The translations under genes were made by a program, and so were the position numbers. This document shows positions 53,090 to 63,845 of a DNA stretch of 64,000 nt, piece by piece; the first letter of the stretch is position 1; the number at the start of each line of letters is the position of its first letter. The notes under the pieces are model-generated. The model searched no databases. It was given only the letters and a program-made list of their open reading frames with translations, and was not told where the DNA came from. The stretch covers positions 62,001 through 126,000 of the forward strand of contig JAVLUZ010000814.1 of the NCBI GenBank assembly GCA_036768485.1, given 5' to 3'. This DNA is from Mermis nigrescens (taxonomy: Eukaryota; Nematoda; Enoplea; Mermithida; Mermithidae).

Positions 53090-54104
53090 AAGAAACAAAG
53101 AAAGAAATAGTTTATTGCGACAGAGACGGAATTAAAACAATACAAATTTAGTCAAATTAAAAAAAGAAAGAATCACAGTAAATACATTGAAATGTCGTCA
53201 ATGCAATGAAATATAATATCAAAAACCTGCGCAAGGACTATAAAGGCGGTTTGCACTTACTTATAGTCTAAGGTAAAACTAATTTTCTGTAAACGACTGC
53301 TGAAGGAGGGAAAGTTCGGGGCATTTATAACTTCTTCTGGCAAATTATTCCAAAGAGGAGGGAGTCAATTTGCAAAACAATACATTTTCAAATTTAAACG
53401 AGATTTAGGTATTTTTAGCTTTACCGAGTTAACTGATCGAGTGATGCCATTACACACCGTGAACAACTCGTTAAAATCGATGTCTATAAGACCATGGTAA
53501 ATTTTATAGGCCATCGATAGATCATGACGGACACGACGTAACTGAAGTGAGTCTAATTTAAGAAAATCTAATCGTTCACTATAGCTCAAGTCGGAAAAAT
53601 TTAAGACCCTTCTAGTAAAGTATCTTTGAACTCTCTCAATACTTTTCACGTCTTGCTTTTTGTGTGGTGACCAAATAACCGTGCAATATTCTAGTAAAGG
53701 TCGGATATACGTTTTAAAAGCCATAACTAGCAGTTCAGCATCTTTAGCCTTAAATGCTCGAAAAATCAATGACATCCTAAAATATGCACTTTTAACTATA
53801 TGTGCAATGTGCGGCGAAAAATCCATATATTCGTTCAAAAGAATACCTAAATCTTTTACTTCGTTGTTTTCCAAAATATCCTCCATTCCAATCGAATATT
53901 TTTGCATGGGATTTTTATGACCGAAATGCAAAACGGAGCACTTAGCCAAAGATAATGGTAATTGCCACTTTTCAGACCACTCATTAATATTCACTAGCAA
54001 ATTGTTCAACAAACCTGCTTGTTCTGTTATGAAAAACATTTTTACATCATCCGCAAATAGGTACATTTTCAACTTTTCATTTTTGTTCAGAAAAGCGATA
54101 TCAT
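53090..54104 (-). pseudogene. 5'-truncated non-LTR retrotransposon (LINE), RT carboxy-terminal part
   Basis: The minus-strand ORF 54267-53365 contains the RT catalytic box FADD in YLFADDVKMFF, then INEWSEKWQLPLSLAKCSVLHFG, VKDLGILL, and the typical tail YIRPLLEYCTVIWSPHKK...IERVQRYFTRRV. This order is diagnostic of Jockey/CR1-like LINE polymerases. The ORF reads about 55 residues into neighbouring MITE sequence at its beginning (54105-54267), so only the part from about 54104 down is LINE. A TGA at 53365-53367 interrupts the frame 35 codons before the likely natural stop at 53257-53259. The sequence after it still reads as the conserved LWNNLPEEV-type tail. A polyadenylation signal (AATAAA on the minus strand, 53111-53116) and a short TTTCTTTC-like 3' end follow. 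The endonuclease and most of RT are missing, so it is dead. Confidence 0.9.
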
Positions 54105-54806
54105 CAGGGTTGGCAAGGCTGGGTTTTTTGAATATGGTTTTTTGGATTTTTCGTGGGTTTTTTGTGTCCAAAAAATCATTGGGTTTTGGCTTTTCGAGTT
54201 TTTTATCCACAGAATTTTTCAAATATACTGAGATAAATACTGTAGGTGATTCAAATTGTATTTTCAATTTCTTTTTGTTTGCTTTATGCTGTTCCTTTGA
54301 CTAGTAAAGGCCAACTAATCTCAGTCTGGTCAACACAATGCCCATGCTCAAATATCTCAGCCCCGAGCTTACAATTGCCATTCCATGCTGCAAAACAGGG
54401 CACTCTTATTCAGCCACCTCAATATCCCACACTTTTCTGAGTTCGACCAATTTTCCTATTTCCTTATATATTGTTTTGAGAGCTAGTACATTTTTTGATT
54501 AAAATCTGATAATGTCCGAACATTGAAGAGAAAGATACATACATACACGTGGCAGTCGCAATGAACGATCGATTTTGTTGTTAGATTTCAAATAAGCTGA
54601 ATAAAGTTGTTGCTCTTTGTTTGTTTAGTGTCTTGCAGCTGTTGGAAGTATTCCCAGCTACTGTATATAGCTCTAGTTGTCATTTACATAAAAAACCCAA
54701 TAAAACCTCAATAAAACCCAAAAAACCAAAACAAACCTAGAAAAAAACCAAAAAAACCCAAAACTCAAAATTCAAAATTTTCAAATATGGGTTTTTTCCA
54801 TCCCTG
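54105..54806. mobile_element. Nested element with CAGGGTTGG/CAGGGATGG ends
   Basis: The left end CAGGGTTGGCAAGGCTGGG and the right end (mirror of CAGGGATGGAAAAAACCC) resemble those of 52388-54917. Flanking 8-mers gatatcat/atgcaaat do not match, so the pairing of ends is uncertain. It cuts the LINE at 54104. Confidence 0.5.
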
Positions 54807-55184
54807 ATGCAAATGTTATCTTAGAATACCAAAAACCACAAAAACCCCAAAAACCCAAAAACCCAAGATTTTTTAGAACCCCAAAAACCCACCAAAAACC
54901 CATTCATGCCAGCCCTGATATGGTTACATGATGCTGTTCTATCTACGACATAAAATCGAAAAGTCTATCTCTGTAATTGCTGAACTGAGCAACAAAAGCT
55001 GTTTCAGAAAAAATGCATTTCTTACGAGATATTATCTGAAAATGAATCGCTACAATGTGACTTGATTAACTATTCAATTAATAATAAATAAAAAATTAAA
55101 ATTAACCAATAATTAACTTCAATAATAAATTAACAAGAATAACTACAATATAAGCTGAATACTTTCGTTCCAAAATGTGATCGT

Positions 55185-55480
55185 GTCCCAACAGCTCCCA
55201 ACAGCCCCACCGTCCCAACAGCCCTACCATCCCAACAGCCCCACCAAAAATCCCAACAGCCCCACCCGTCCCAACAGCCCCACCAGTCCCAACGGCCCCA
55301 CAGACCCAACAGCCCCAACGTCCCCACGAATCCCAACAGCCCCACCGTCCCAACAGCCCCACCGTCCCAACAGCCCCACCATCCTAACAGCCCCACCAAT
55401 AATCCCAACAGTCCCACCAGTCCCAAGAGCCCCACCAATCCCAGCAGTTCCATCGTTCGATCAGTCCTACCGTTCCAACT
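55185..55480 (+). repeat. GC-rich VNTR, 15-16-bp unit (cccaacagccccacc)
   Basis: About 20 variant copies of tcccaacagccccaccg. The long minus-strand ORFs rich in Gly/Trp/Leu and the plus-strand Pro/Ser/Thr ORF are products of the repeat. The same unit lies in inverse orientation at 62631-62925. Confidence 0.92.
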
Positions 55481-55489
55481 GTCGCATTG

Positions 55490-55900
55490 TCCCAACCACA
55501 AATAAGCGTGGTGGAGAGGGTGTTTAGAGTTTACCCCTCCCAACCCGAAATCCTGGAAATCCCCCAAATTATCGTAGACCCCCAGAATTCTATTTTTAGC
55601 ACATTTCTAGGTTTTTTTACCCCAACAGACCCACAGAATTTGTTCGCTGCCAATGTTGGTTCCAAATGCCCCACTGTTATAATCATAGATGCACAGCACG
55701 ACCGGTCTGGAGAAGGATTTATGAGCCAAAAGTGACCTCAAAACTGGTATTAATGTTAAAATAGTGTAAAAATTACGCTAATCCTCATTTTCTGGCTATT
55801 TTAAAGCAGATTAGCATGAAAATTTTGATTTTCATTCAATTTTAACACTTATCTATCCTTTTTCACTGGAACATTTTTCATTTTTTTCTGGCACCTGGGC
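55490..55900. other. MITE fragments, no gene
   Basis: aaataagcgtggtggagagg, cccagaattctatttttagc and gatgcacagcacgaccggtctgg resemble parts of 21800-21950 and 20145-20180. Boundaries not resolved. Confidence 0.4.
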
Positions 55901-56004
55901 AAGGGGTTCAACCAGGTTCAACCGGGTACCAGCCGGAGCAAGTTCGGTACCAGCCGGATGGTCCACCAGTTGCACCCTATGTTTTGTACATAAACTTTTT
56001 TGGT

Positions 56005-56838
56005 GTAAAAATCGATTGGTTGGCTCCACAAATCGGTTGCTGGGGTCTAAGAGTCGGTTGACGGGCTCCAAAAATCGGTTGCTGGGGTTTAAAAATCGGT
56101 TGGATGGCTCTAAAAATCAATTTCTCCTTGGTTCAACTAATTTTTGGAGCCCATCAACTGATTTTTAGACCCAGCAACCGATTTTTAGACCCCGGCAACC
56201 GATTTTTGGAGCCAACCAACCGGTTTACAGACGCCAGCAACCTATTTTTATAGCCAACCAACCAATTTTTAGACCCTAGCAACTGATTTTCGAACCCCAG
56301 TAACGGATTTATGACCCCAGCAAGCGATTTATAAGCCCAATAAGCGATTTAGGACCCATCAATCAATTTTTCGAGCTCACCAACCGATTTCTAGACTCCC
56401 AGCAACCGATTTTTGGAGCCAACCAACCGGTTTTCAGACCCAGCAACCGATTTTTATAGCCAACCAATAAACTTTTAGACCCCAACAACTGATTTTCTTA
56501 CTTCAATAACGGATTTAGGACCCAGCAAGCGATTTTTAAGCGATTTAGGACCCATCAATCAATTTTTCGAGCTCAGCAACAGATTTTTGGAGCCAACCAA
56601 CCAATTTTTAGACCCCAGCAACTGATTTTCGGACCCCAATACCGGATATAGGACCCCAGCAAGCGATTTTTAAGCCCAATAGGCGACTTAGGACCCAACA
56701 ATCAATTTTCCGAGCTCACAAACGATTTATAGACCCCGGCAACTGATTTTTGGAGCTCACCCACCGATTTCTAGACCTCAGCAACCGATTTTTCAAGCCA
56801 ACCAACCGGTTTTCAGACCCAAGCAACCGATTTTTATA
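56005..56838 (-). repeat. Minisatellite (caaccgatttttagacccc), left part
   Basis: Variants of a unit near 23 bp (caaccgatttttggagccaa, caaccgatttttagacccca). Orientation flips at about 56125: the first 120 bp read as the reverse complement. The array is interrupted by the element at 56847 and continues to about 60560. Confidence 0.88.
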
Positions 56839-56846
56839 GCCAGCCA

Positions 56847-59378
56847 CAGTGATCGGACCGAGGCCTCGGCCTCGGCCTCGGCCTCGGCAAGCCTCGGCGT
56901 TTTTTGGAGCCTCGGCCTCGGCGCCGAGGGCGAAGCTGAAAAGTGCCGAGGCGCCGAGGGTTAAAATCAAATTTGAATAAGTTTAATATGTCCGTTGAAT
57001 ATTAACTATTTAGAATGCATCTGCAGTACAAAGACTATTTTTTACCTATAGACTTTTCTTGTGGTTTTAGTCGCATACCCAGTTACACAAAGTTACATAC
57101 AGCAGAGTGCCAATTTTTTATTCATGTGATGACTAAGTTTTAATTCTCATGCTTGCTACATGGATCGGAAACACACATTCCCGAAGGGAGGGGTGAGGAG
57201 GTTTATTACCCCCTCTCAGGGTGCAAGACTCAAGTCACTGTCAGACGATTTTTGGTGAAAACCTTTTGAATATTTTTGAACCTAATTTTTACCATGGCAA
57301 AAGTGCAGCTAACCATTAGAATTTCCCGAAGTGATACAGTATTTTTGAATGTAAGCCAGAATAAATAGACAAACTGTCACTATAAAACATGCATGTAACA
57401 GCTCAAAATTCTCGGGAGGGGCTCCTCGGCATACATGTAACGGCTAGAAATTTCGGGTGGGGATTAGCGACTCCGCAAATTTTCGCCAAAAATGTGGAGG
57501 GTGAGTCAAAATTTTCTGACGTTGGAGGGAAGGGTTAGAGGAGGACGTCCAACCCTGGGTGGGTGGGGAATTCCACAAAGCCCTTCCTGTTACACGTATG
57601 GTTTTCGGCCATTTTTATGGGAGAGGGCGTACATGATTACGAATTTTCGGCCGAAAATCGCAAAAACGCACCTAAAAATGGCCAATAAATGCAGGTTTTG
57701 CCAAAAATCAATTTCGGCTCGTGCATTTTTTGGAGCCATTTTTATACAATGTTAAAAATACTTTCTTGGACAAAGTGATATTAATTATATCGTTTTTCAA
57801 AATTTTTTACGAAATTTCAAAAAATTTTCGGCGCTTCGCGCAAAATATCGCTAATATACTGTATTTAGATTGAAGCAGAGGCATTAAACACTCAAAAGCC
57901 AATTTTTGTGTAATCTAGGCATCTTTATGCAGATTTAAATATCTTTTGTATCCATTTATACTGTTTTTAAAAATTTTATGTAAAACAAGTACTATTTAAT
58001 AACTCAGCACATTTAGCCGTTCAAAGATAAAATTGACTAATTTATCCTGATGTTGCATTGGATTTCTAAGCATAGTAGTGCTTATTACAAGATTTAATTG
58101 GCATATTACAATATCTGTAATATTTCTGACTTTGTAGTACAAGTTGTTTTAGCTTTCTCACTCAAGTTTTATGTGTAAATTTCATCAAAAGCTCATTAAA
58201 ATTTCGGCGCTTCGCGCCAAATAATCTTATGAACTATATCCAGGCCGAATTATCACATTTAGGACCACGGTTTTTTTGTATTCGGCAAAGATTTTTCATC
58301 ATGTACAGAGACTTTTCAGGACTATCTTTGTACATGCACAAAGATTTTTGGAGAGACAAAAACTGTAAAAAGGTGTAAAATTCTCGAAAATTTTCGGCGC
58401 ATCAGTAATTGTCTGTCCTATATATCTTTAAAATAGTAGAATTTGCATTTAGAATGGAAAAAATGTCAAATATTCAGAGACCCAGGAATTAGCTAAGATA
58501 CGCTACCGAAGGACGAAAACCCCTGTTTTACCACACTAAATCGCTACTGTGCCATACTATAATAGTACACAACAATTTGCATGTACAAAATGTTCAAAGA
58601 CTTTTGGATACCATTTTTGTACATGTAAAAAGGTATCTTGCACAAAAAAACACTGTTTAGGACTGCATGCCGGTTGCAGGTCACACACTGGCAGTATGTA
58701 AAAATGTGTATGTTTAAAAATATATTTATATAAAATATCTACAAAAATTTGTTCGCTCATACAAAGACACTACTTAATTTACTGGTCCCCCATTTTGGGA
58801 TTTCACCCTTCCCTCAACTCTGGACCTTGGGAAACTATGATCGGAAAGTACAGTGCAGTTTCTGTCATATTACCTACCACACCAGAATTGGATGACTGAA
58901 AAAGCGTCTTTAAACATTCATTACTGCAAAAGCGAGCACAATAATGGCTACAGTTCTGTCTTTACTTAGCTTATTTCGTTTGTTCGTTTATTTCTTTGAC
59001 ACTGTTTTCTTATTTATGTATAGTAATAAAAGTTTTTAAGTGCTTGTTCAGCCATATTTTTTATTAACTTTTCCAAGTCTTCAACGGCAACTTGTTAAAT
59101 TAAGTATGCTTTCATTCTGCTGACTTTATTCAATAAATCCTTCAGACATTTAATCTACTATTATTGAAAATGACATTCGATAAGATGTTCAATATTACGA
59201 TTATTCTCTAGCTCATGTGCATACAAAATTTTCTAAGAGCATTATTTATGGGTATAGGTATATAAGCTTGACCCTCGGCATTACCCTCGGCCTCGGCCTC
59301 GGCCGAGGCAAGGGTTTTAAGGCGCCTCGGCCTCGGCCGAGGCCGAGGGTCCAAAAAGTACCCTCGGTCCGATCACTG
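56847..59378 (-). mobile_element. 2.5-kb hAT-type element with CCGAGG hexamer arrays (copy 2)
   Basis: Same family as 10655-13237, inverted. Starts CAGTGATCGGACCGAGG and ends with its mirror; perfect TSD gccagcca (56839-56846 and 59379-59386). Long stretches read almost base for base like copy 1 (for example 58790-59230 versus 10800-11250). No transposase ORF. Confidence 0.93.
58266..58655 (-). mobile_element. Family 2 MITE nested in copy 2
   Basis: Begins CACGGTTTTTTTGTATTCGG and ends in cacaaaaaaacactg, with a perfect TSD tttaggac. Orthologous to 11382-11773 within the larger element. Confidence 0.9.
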
Positions 59379-59386
59379 GCCAGCCA

Positions 59387-60560
59387 ATCAACTTTTTGAC
59401 CCCAACAACTGATTTTCTTACTTCAATAACGGATTTAGGACCCAGGCAAGCGATTTTAAGCGATTTAGGACCCATCAATCAATTTTTCGAGCTCAGCAAC
59501 AGATTTTTGGAGCCAACCAACCGATTTTTAGGCCCCAACAACTGATTTTCGGACCCCAATAACGGATATGGGACCCCAGCAAGCGATTTTTAAGCCCAAT
59601 AAGCGACTTAGGACCCATCAATCAATTTTTCGAGCTCACCAACCGATTTTTAGACTCCCAGCAACCGATTTTTGGAGCCAACCAACCGGTTTTCAGACCC
59701 CAGCAACCGATTTTTATTGCTAACAAATCAACTTTTAGACCCCAACAACTGATTTTCTTACTTCAATAACGGATTTAGGACCCAGCAAGTGATTTTTAAG
59801 CGATTTAGGACCCATCAATCAATTTTTCGAGCTCAGCAACAGATTTTTGGAGCCAACCAACCAATTTTTAGACCCCAGCAACTGATTTCCGGACCCCAAT
59901 AACGGATATAGGACCCCAGCAAGCGATTTTTAAGCCCAATAAGCGACTTAGGACCCATCAATCAACTTTCTGAGCTCACTTACGATTTATAGACCCAGGC
60001 AACTGATTTTTGGAGCTCACCAACCGATTTCTATACCTCAGCAACCGATTTTTGGAGCCAATCAACCGGTTTTCAGACCCCAGCAACCGATTTTTATAGC
60101 TAACCAACTAACTTTTAGACCCTAGCAACTGATTTTCGGACCCCAATAACGGATTTAGGAACCCAACAGGCGATTTTTAAGCTCAATAAGCGATTTAGGA
60201 CCCATCAATCAATTTTTGAGCTCACTGACCGATTTGTATACCCCGACAACCGATTTTTGGAGCTCACCAACCGATTTATAGACCTCAGCAACCGATTTTT
60301 GGACACCACCAACTGATTTTTGGAGCCCACCAACTGATTTTTGGAGCCCAGCAACTGATTTATGACCCCAGCAACCGATTTTCTGAGCCAAGAACTGATT
60401 TTAAGACCCCAGCAACCGATTTTCGGATCCCACCAACTGATTTTTTGACCCTAGCAATCGATCTTGAGACCTCAGCAACCGATTTTTGGAGCTCAGCAAT
60501 CATTTTTTAGATCCCAACAACCGATTTTTAAATCCCGGCGACCGAATCGTTTTTTAGGCT
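59387..60560 (+). repeat. Minisatellite (caaccgatttttagacccc), right part
   Basis: Continuation of the array at 56005-56838. A higher-order pattern is visible: blocks ending ggacccatcaatcaattttt recur about every 180-190 bp (near 59470, 59617, 59810, 59955, 60200). Short ORFs here are repeat products. Confidence 0.88.
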
Positions 60561-60767
60561 CCCTTAAAATCGGTACGTAAGTAATGCATTATTCAGAGAT
60601 CATACTTAAGTAAGTAATGCCTAATTTAGAGAAAATAATAATTCGTCAGATCAAAACAAAGCACACGATGTATTTTTGTGATCTACACATCGATGTATTA
60701 AAAATACATACTTGTCTGTCCACCTGTTTTATGTGTAAATAAACGCTAGTCGTTTTTACATACATTA
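60561..60767. other. Spacer
   Basis: Short unassigned sequence between the two tandem-repeat domains. Confidence 0.4.
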
Positions 60768-61100
60768 CTTGTTATTGATGTTTCGGCCGCGCTGAATTCT
60801 GACAATTTTTGAAATGCAAAATTGCGTTTCAAAAAGGTGAAATATCAAAATTTTTCAGGGCTTCACGCCAAATAGATTTAATTTTATTAGTTGTTATTGA
60901 TGCTTAAGCCGCATCAAATTTGGACAATTTTTTTAATGCAAAATTGCGTTTCACACTGGTTAAATTTCAAAATTTTCGGGCGCTTCGCGCCCAATCCGCA
61001 TAATTTTTGTGATGTAAAATTGCGTGTCAAAAAGGTGAAATCTCAAAATTTTCCGGCGTTTCGAGCCGAATTGATTTAATTCTATTACTTGTTATTGATG
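60768..61100 (+). repeat. Satellite-like tandem array with GCGCTTCGCGC palindromes, left part
   Basis: Units contain acttgttattgatgcttaag, gcaaaattgcgtttca and a cggcgcttcgcgccgaatt-like palindrome. The longer period is about 195 bp, made of two related halves. Continues at 61570-61990. Confidence 0.85.
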
Positions 61101-61108
61101 CTTAAGCT

Positions 61109-61561
61109 CAGTGTTTTTTTTTGTACAAGGTCCGTTTGTACATGTACAAAGATGGTCCCTAAAAGTCTTTGTACATTTCGTACACACAAATTTTTGGGTA
61201 CTATAATATGGTACAGTAGCGATTTTAGTGTGGCAAAAACAGAGTTTTTCGACCTTTCTTTGGTTACGTATTTTAGCAATTTCTAGGTTTCTGAGGGCAA
61301 AAATCAGTAATAATCGTCTCAAAACGGCGCGAAGCGCCAAAAAATTTGGCATTTTTCCTTTCAAAATGCAATTTCTGAAATTATAAAGATATACAGAACA
61401 CACAATTGCTCATTTCGGCGCGGAGCGCCGAGAATATTCGCGAATTTCGAACCTTTTTTGCAGTTTTTGTCTTCCAAAAAATCTTTGTACATGTATAAAG
61501 ACGGTCCACAAAAGTCTTTGTACATCGCGAAAAATCTTTGCCGAATACAAAAAAAACCGTG
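61109..61561 (+). mobile_element. hAT-type MITE, family 2, inserted in the satellite
   Basis: Starts CAGTGTTTTTTTTTGTACAA and ends in tacaaaaaaaaccgtg; TSD cttaagct/cttaagcg (7 of 8). The interior has ttgtacatgtacaaag repeats and two GGCGCGAAGCGCC-type palindromes. Confidence 0.9.
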
Positions 61562-61569
61562 CTTAAGCG

Positions 61570-61990
61570 GCGCCAAATTTGAACAATTTTTGTAATGCAA
61601 AATTGCGTTTCACAAAGGTTAAATGTAAAAATTTTCCGGCGCTTCGCGCCCAGTTCGGATAATTTTTGTGATGTAAAATTGCGTTTCAAAAAGATGAAAT
61701 CTCGAAATTTTTCGGCGCTTCGAGCCGATTTGATTTAATTCTATCACTTGTTATTGATGCTTAAGCTGCGCCAAATTTGGACAATTTTGTAATGCAAAAT
61801 TGCGTTTCACAGAGGTTAAATTTCAAAATTTTCAGGCGCTTCGCGCCGAATTCGGATAATTTTTGTGATGTTAAATTGCGTTTCAAAAAGGTTAAATCTC
61901 AAAATTTTCCGGCGCTTCGCGCCGAATTGATTTAATTTTATTATTCGTTATAGATGTTTATAGGTTGCGCTGAATTATGACAATTTTCGT
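61570..61990 (+). repeat. Satellite-like tandem array, right part
   Basis: Two further long units with the same order of motifs as 60768-61100; four GCGCTTCG palindromes at about 61638, 61704, 61832 and 61910. Confidence 0.85.
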
Positions 61991-62630
61991 GCATTTCAAG
62001 CAGGATTTATAATTTGAAATGAGAACGTACTATTTGACGACATGAAAATGAGGAATTCTGTAGTTTTATTTTTACATAATGAATTGCATAAAAAATAAGC
62101 ATATTAAAGCCGAACGCAAATTATCGATTGCGCTATTTTTTTACACCATACTAATTTGGACACACCATTTTTAATCAAAAAATTTGTCACGAGAAATAGT
62201 GCGACTTCGCGTGAAATTATGAATGGACTTTGCGTGGAAGCAAGACTAACATGTTGAAAATTCAACCACTTTTCTGACTTAGGCAACCAACCAAAAAAAT
62301 AGGCTCCGGTACCAGCCGAGACTTTAAGGCTTGCCCAGCTATGGTCCAGACTAGACCTTAATGAGCAGCAATCTAATCTTGTGAGATGACCCGAATGAGG
62401 CCAAATCCCGGATTGCACAAAAATGCTGAAGCTTCAATTCTGGCGGTTCTACCAGTTTCTTAGATAGAGTTATTCTGAAAATGTAAATCTGCACGCTCGT
62501 GCATGATCTTGATGAAATATACGAAGTCGAAAAATAGTTAAAAAAATATCTTTCATAAACAATTAATATTGCCCGTTTCAAAAGTACATCCGCCAAATGC
62601 ATTTCTCGTATAATAGCGATTGCAGTAATG
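61991..62630. other. Spacer, no supported gene
   Basis: A minus-strand ORF (62104-62418) has a reasonable amino-acid mix but no recognised domain, no splice context I trust and no repeat partner. Confidence 0.35.
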
Positions 62631-62925
62631 GTGGGGTTGCTGGAATTACTGGTTGGGCTGTTGGGATGGTGGGGCTGTTGGAACAGTGAGGCTGTTGGAA
62701 TAGGTGGGGCTGCTAGTATTGGTGGGGCTTCGGGGATTATTGGTGGGGCTGCTGGGACGGTGGGGCTGTTTTGACTGGTGGGGCTGTTGGGATTTTTGTT
62801 AGAGCTGTCGAGGCGGTGGGGCTGTTGGGACGGTGGGGCTGTTGGTACGGTGGGGCTGTTGGTACGGTGGGGCTGTTGGTACGGTGGGGCTGTTGGGACT
62901 GGTTGGGCTATTGAGACATTACCCA
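62631..62925 (-). repeat. GC-rich VNTR, inverse of 55185-55480
   Basis: About 18 variants of ggtggggctgttgggac, the reverse complement of the first VNTR unit. Confidence 0.92.
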
Positions 62926-62955
62926 AAATGTAATCTTTGTTGAGGATTCCATTTC

Positions 62956-63035
62956 AGGGTGACCACTCACCCGGAAATCCAGGAAACCCGGTAAAAGCCC
63001 GGGAATTTTTTGGCACCCGGGAAAAACCCGGGATT
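62956..63035 (+). mobile_element. hAT-type left terminus (fragment)
   Basis: CAGGGTGACCACTCACCCGG followed by repeated cccgggaaaaacccggg motifs, the pattern of a terminus with subterminal repeats. No matching right end in the window. Confidence 0.5.
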
Positions 63036-63274
63036 TTCGTCAAGGAATTTAGTTTGCACTCATTTGACCAGAAATATTGAATTACTAGTACAATGTTACA
63101 TTTTTTATCGCTTTTAGTATCATACTAGTTAACGTGTTTTTATATTTATCATGTAGCATTTATTTCCGTTTTTCTTCTCGCCCATTGTCACATCGTTGAT
63201 TGCTATTTGTGTATTCTCTTTGTTTGATATAGCTAGTAGCTATTTGTACTATTGTTCGCTAAGACGTTTTGCAA

Positions 63275-63640
63275 CAGTGTTTTTTTGTACTCGGCAAAGA
63301 TTTTTCCCGATGTACAAAGACTTTTCGGGACCGTCTTTGTACATGTACAAAGATTTTTGGGAAGACTAAAATTGCCAGAAAGGTCTGAAATTCGCAAAAA
63401 TTTTCGGCGCTTAGCGCCGATATCTTTATAATGGCAAAGATTGCATTTCAAAGGGAAAAATGTCAAATTCTTCGGCGCTTCGCGCTGGTTTAAGACGATA
63501 TTCTTAGTGATTTTTGCCCTTAGAGACTCACAAATTAGCTAAAAGACCATATCAAAAGTCGAACAACTCTGTTTTTGGGAAGATTTCTGGGAAGACAAAA
63601 ACTGTAAAAATATGTAAAATTCCCAAAAAAATTTTCGGCG
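63275..63640 (-). mobile_element. Family 2 MITE (copy, right side unclear)
   Basis: Starts CAGTGTTTTTTTGTACTCGG, with ttgtacatgtacaaag and two GCGCTTNGCGC palindromes (63402, 63473). The end is obscured by a partial second copy from about 63570. Confidence 0.65.
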
Positions 63641-63840
63641 GCAGGCGCGGATTTAAGTGGTGTCGGTGGGGGTGCGGCCGCCTCCCCCTCCCATTGGCCA
63701 AAAATATTTGGCGAGATTAAGAATGGATAAGCAATTTGCAATGATTTTCGGCCGTCAGTGACCATAACTTCTCAAATTATTCCGGCGCTACGCGCCGGAT
63801 GATACCTATTAATGACATTTATTTACTTTCTTGGCGACAT
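63640..63840 (-). mobile_element. Partial family 4 MITE
   Basis: gcggccgcctccccctccca, ttggcgagattaagaatgga and gccgtcagtgaccataactt match 3170-3260 and the right part of 21175-21803. Confidence 0.55.
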
Positions 63841-63845
63841 GGAAG

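Larger units (their letters stand above)
52388..54917. mobile_element. 2.5-kb hAT-type element with gggttttt subterminal repeats
   Basis: The left end CAGGGCTGGTAAAAACCC and the right end (mirror of CAGGGCTGGCATGAATGGG) are flanked by atatgatt/atatggtt (7 of 8; 52380-52387 and 54918-54925). Both ends are rich in gggtttttgg-type repeats. It contains a LINE 3' end and a second element with the same kind of ends (54105-54806). Confidence 0.75.

Noticed and set aside
55130..55567. Gly/Trp/Leu-rich 145-aa ORF resembling a repetitive structural protein
   Set aside because: Pure translation of the 15-16-bp VNTR; the opposite strand gives an equally open Pro-rich ORF.
60209..60391. 60-aa ORF with VGGLQKSV-type repeats
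   Set aside because: Product of the minisatellite; no independent coding evidence.
62351..62926. Pro-rich 191-aa ORF as a gene
   Set aside because: Its N-terminal half is the inverse VNTR and the rest has no domain.
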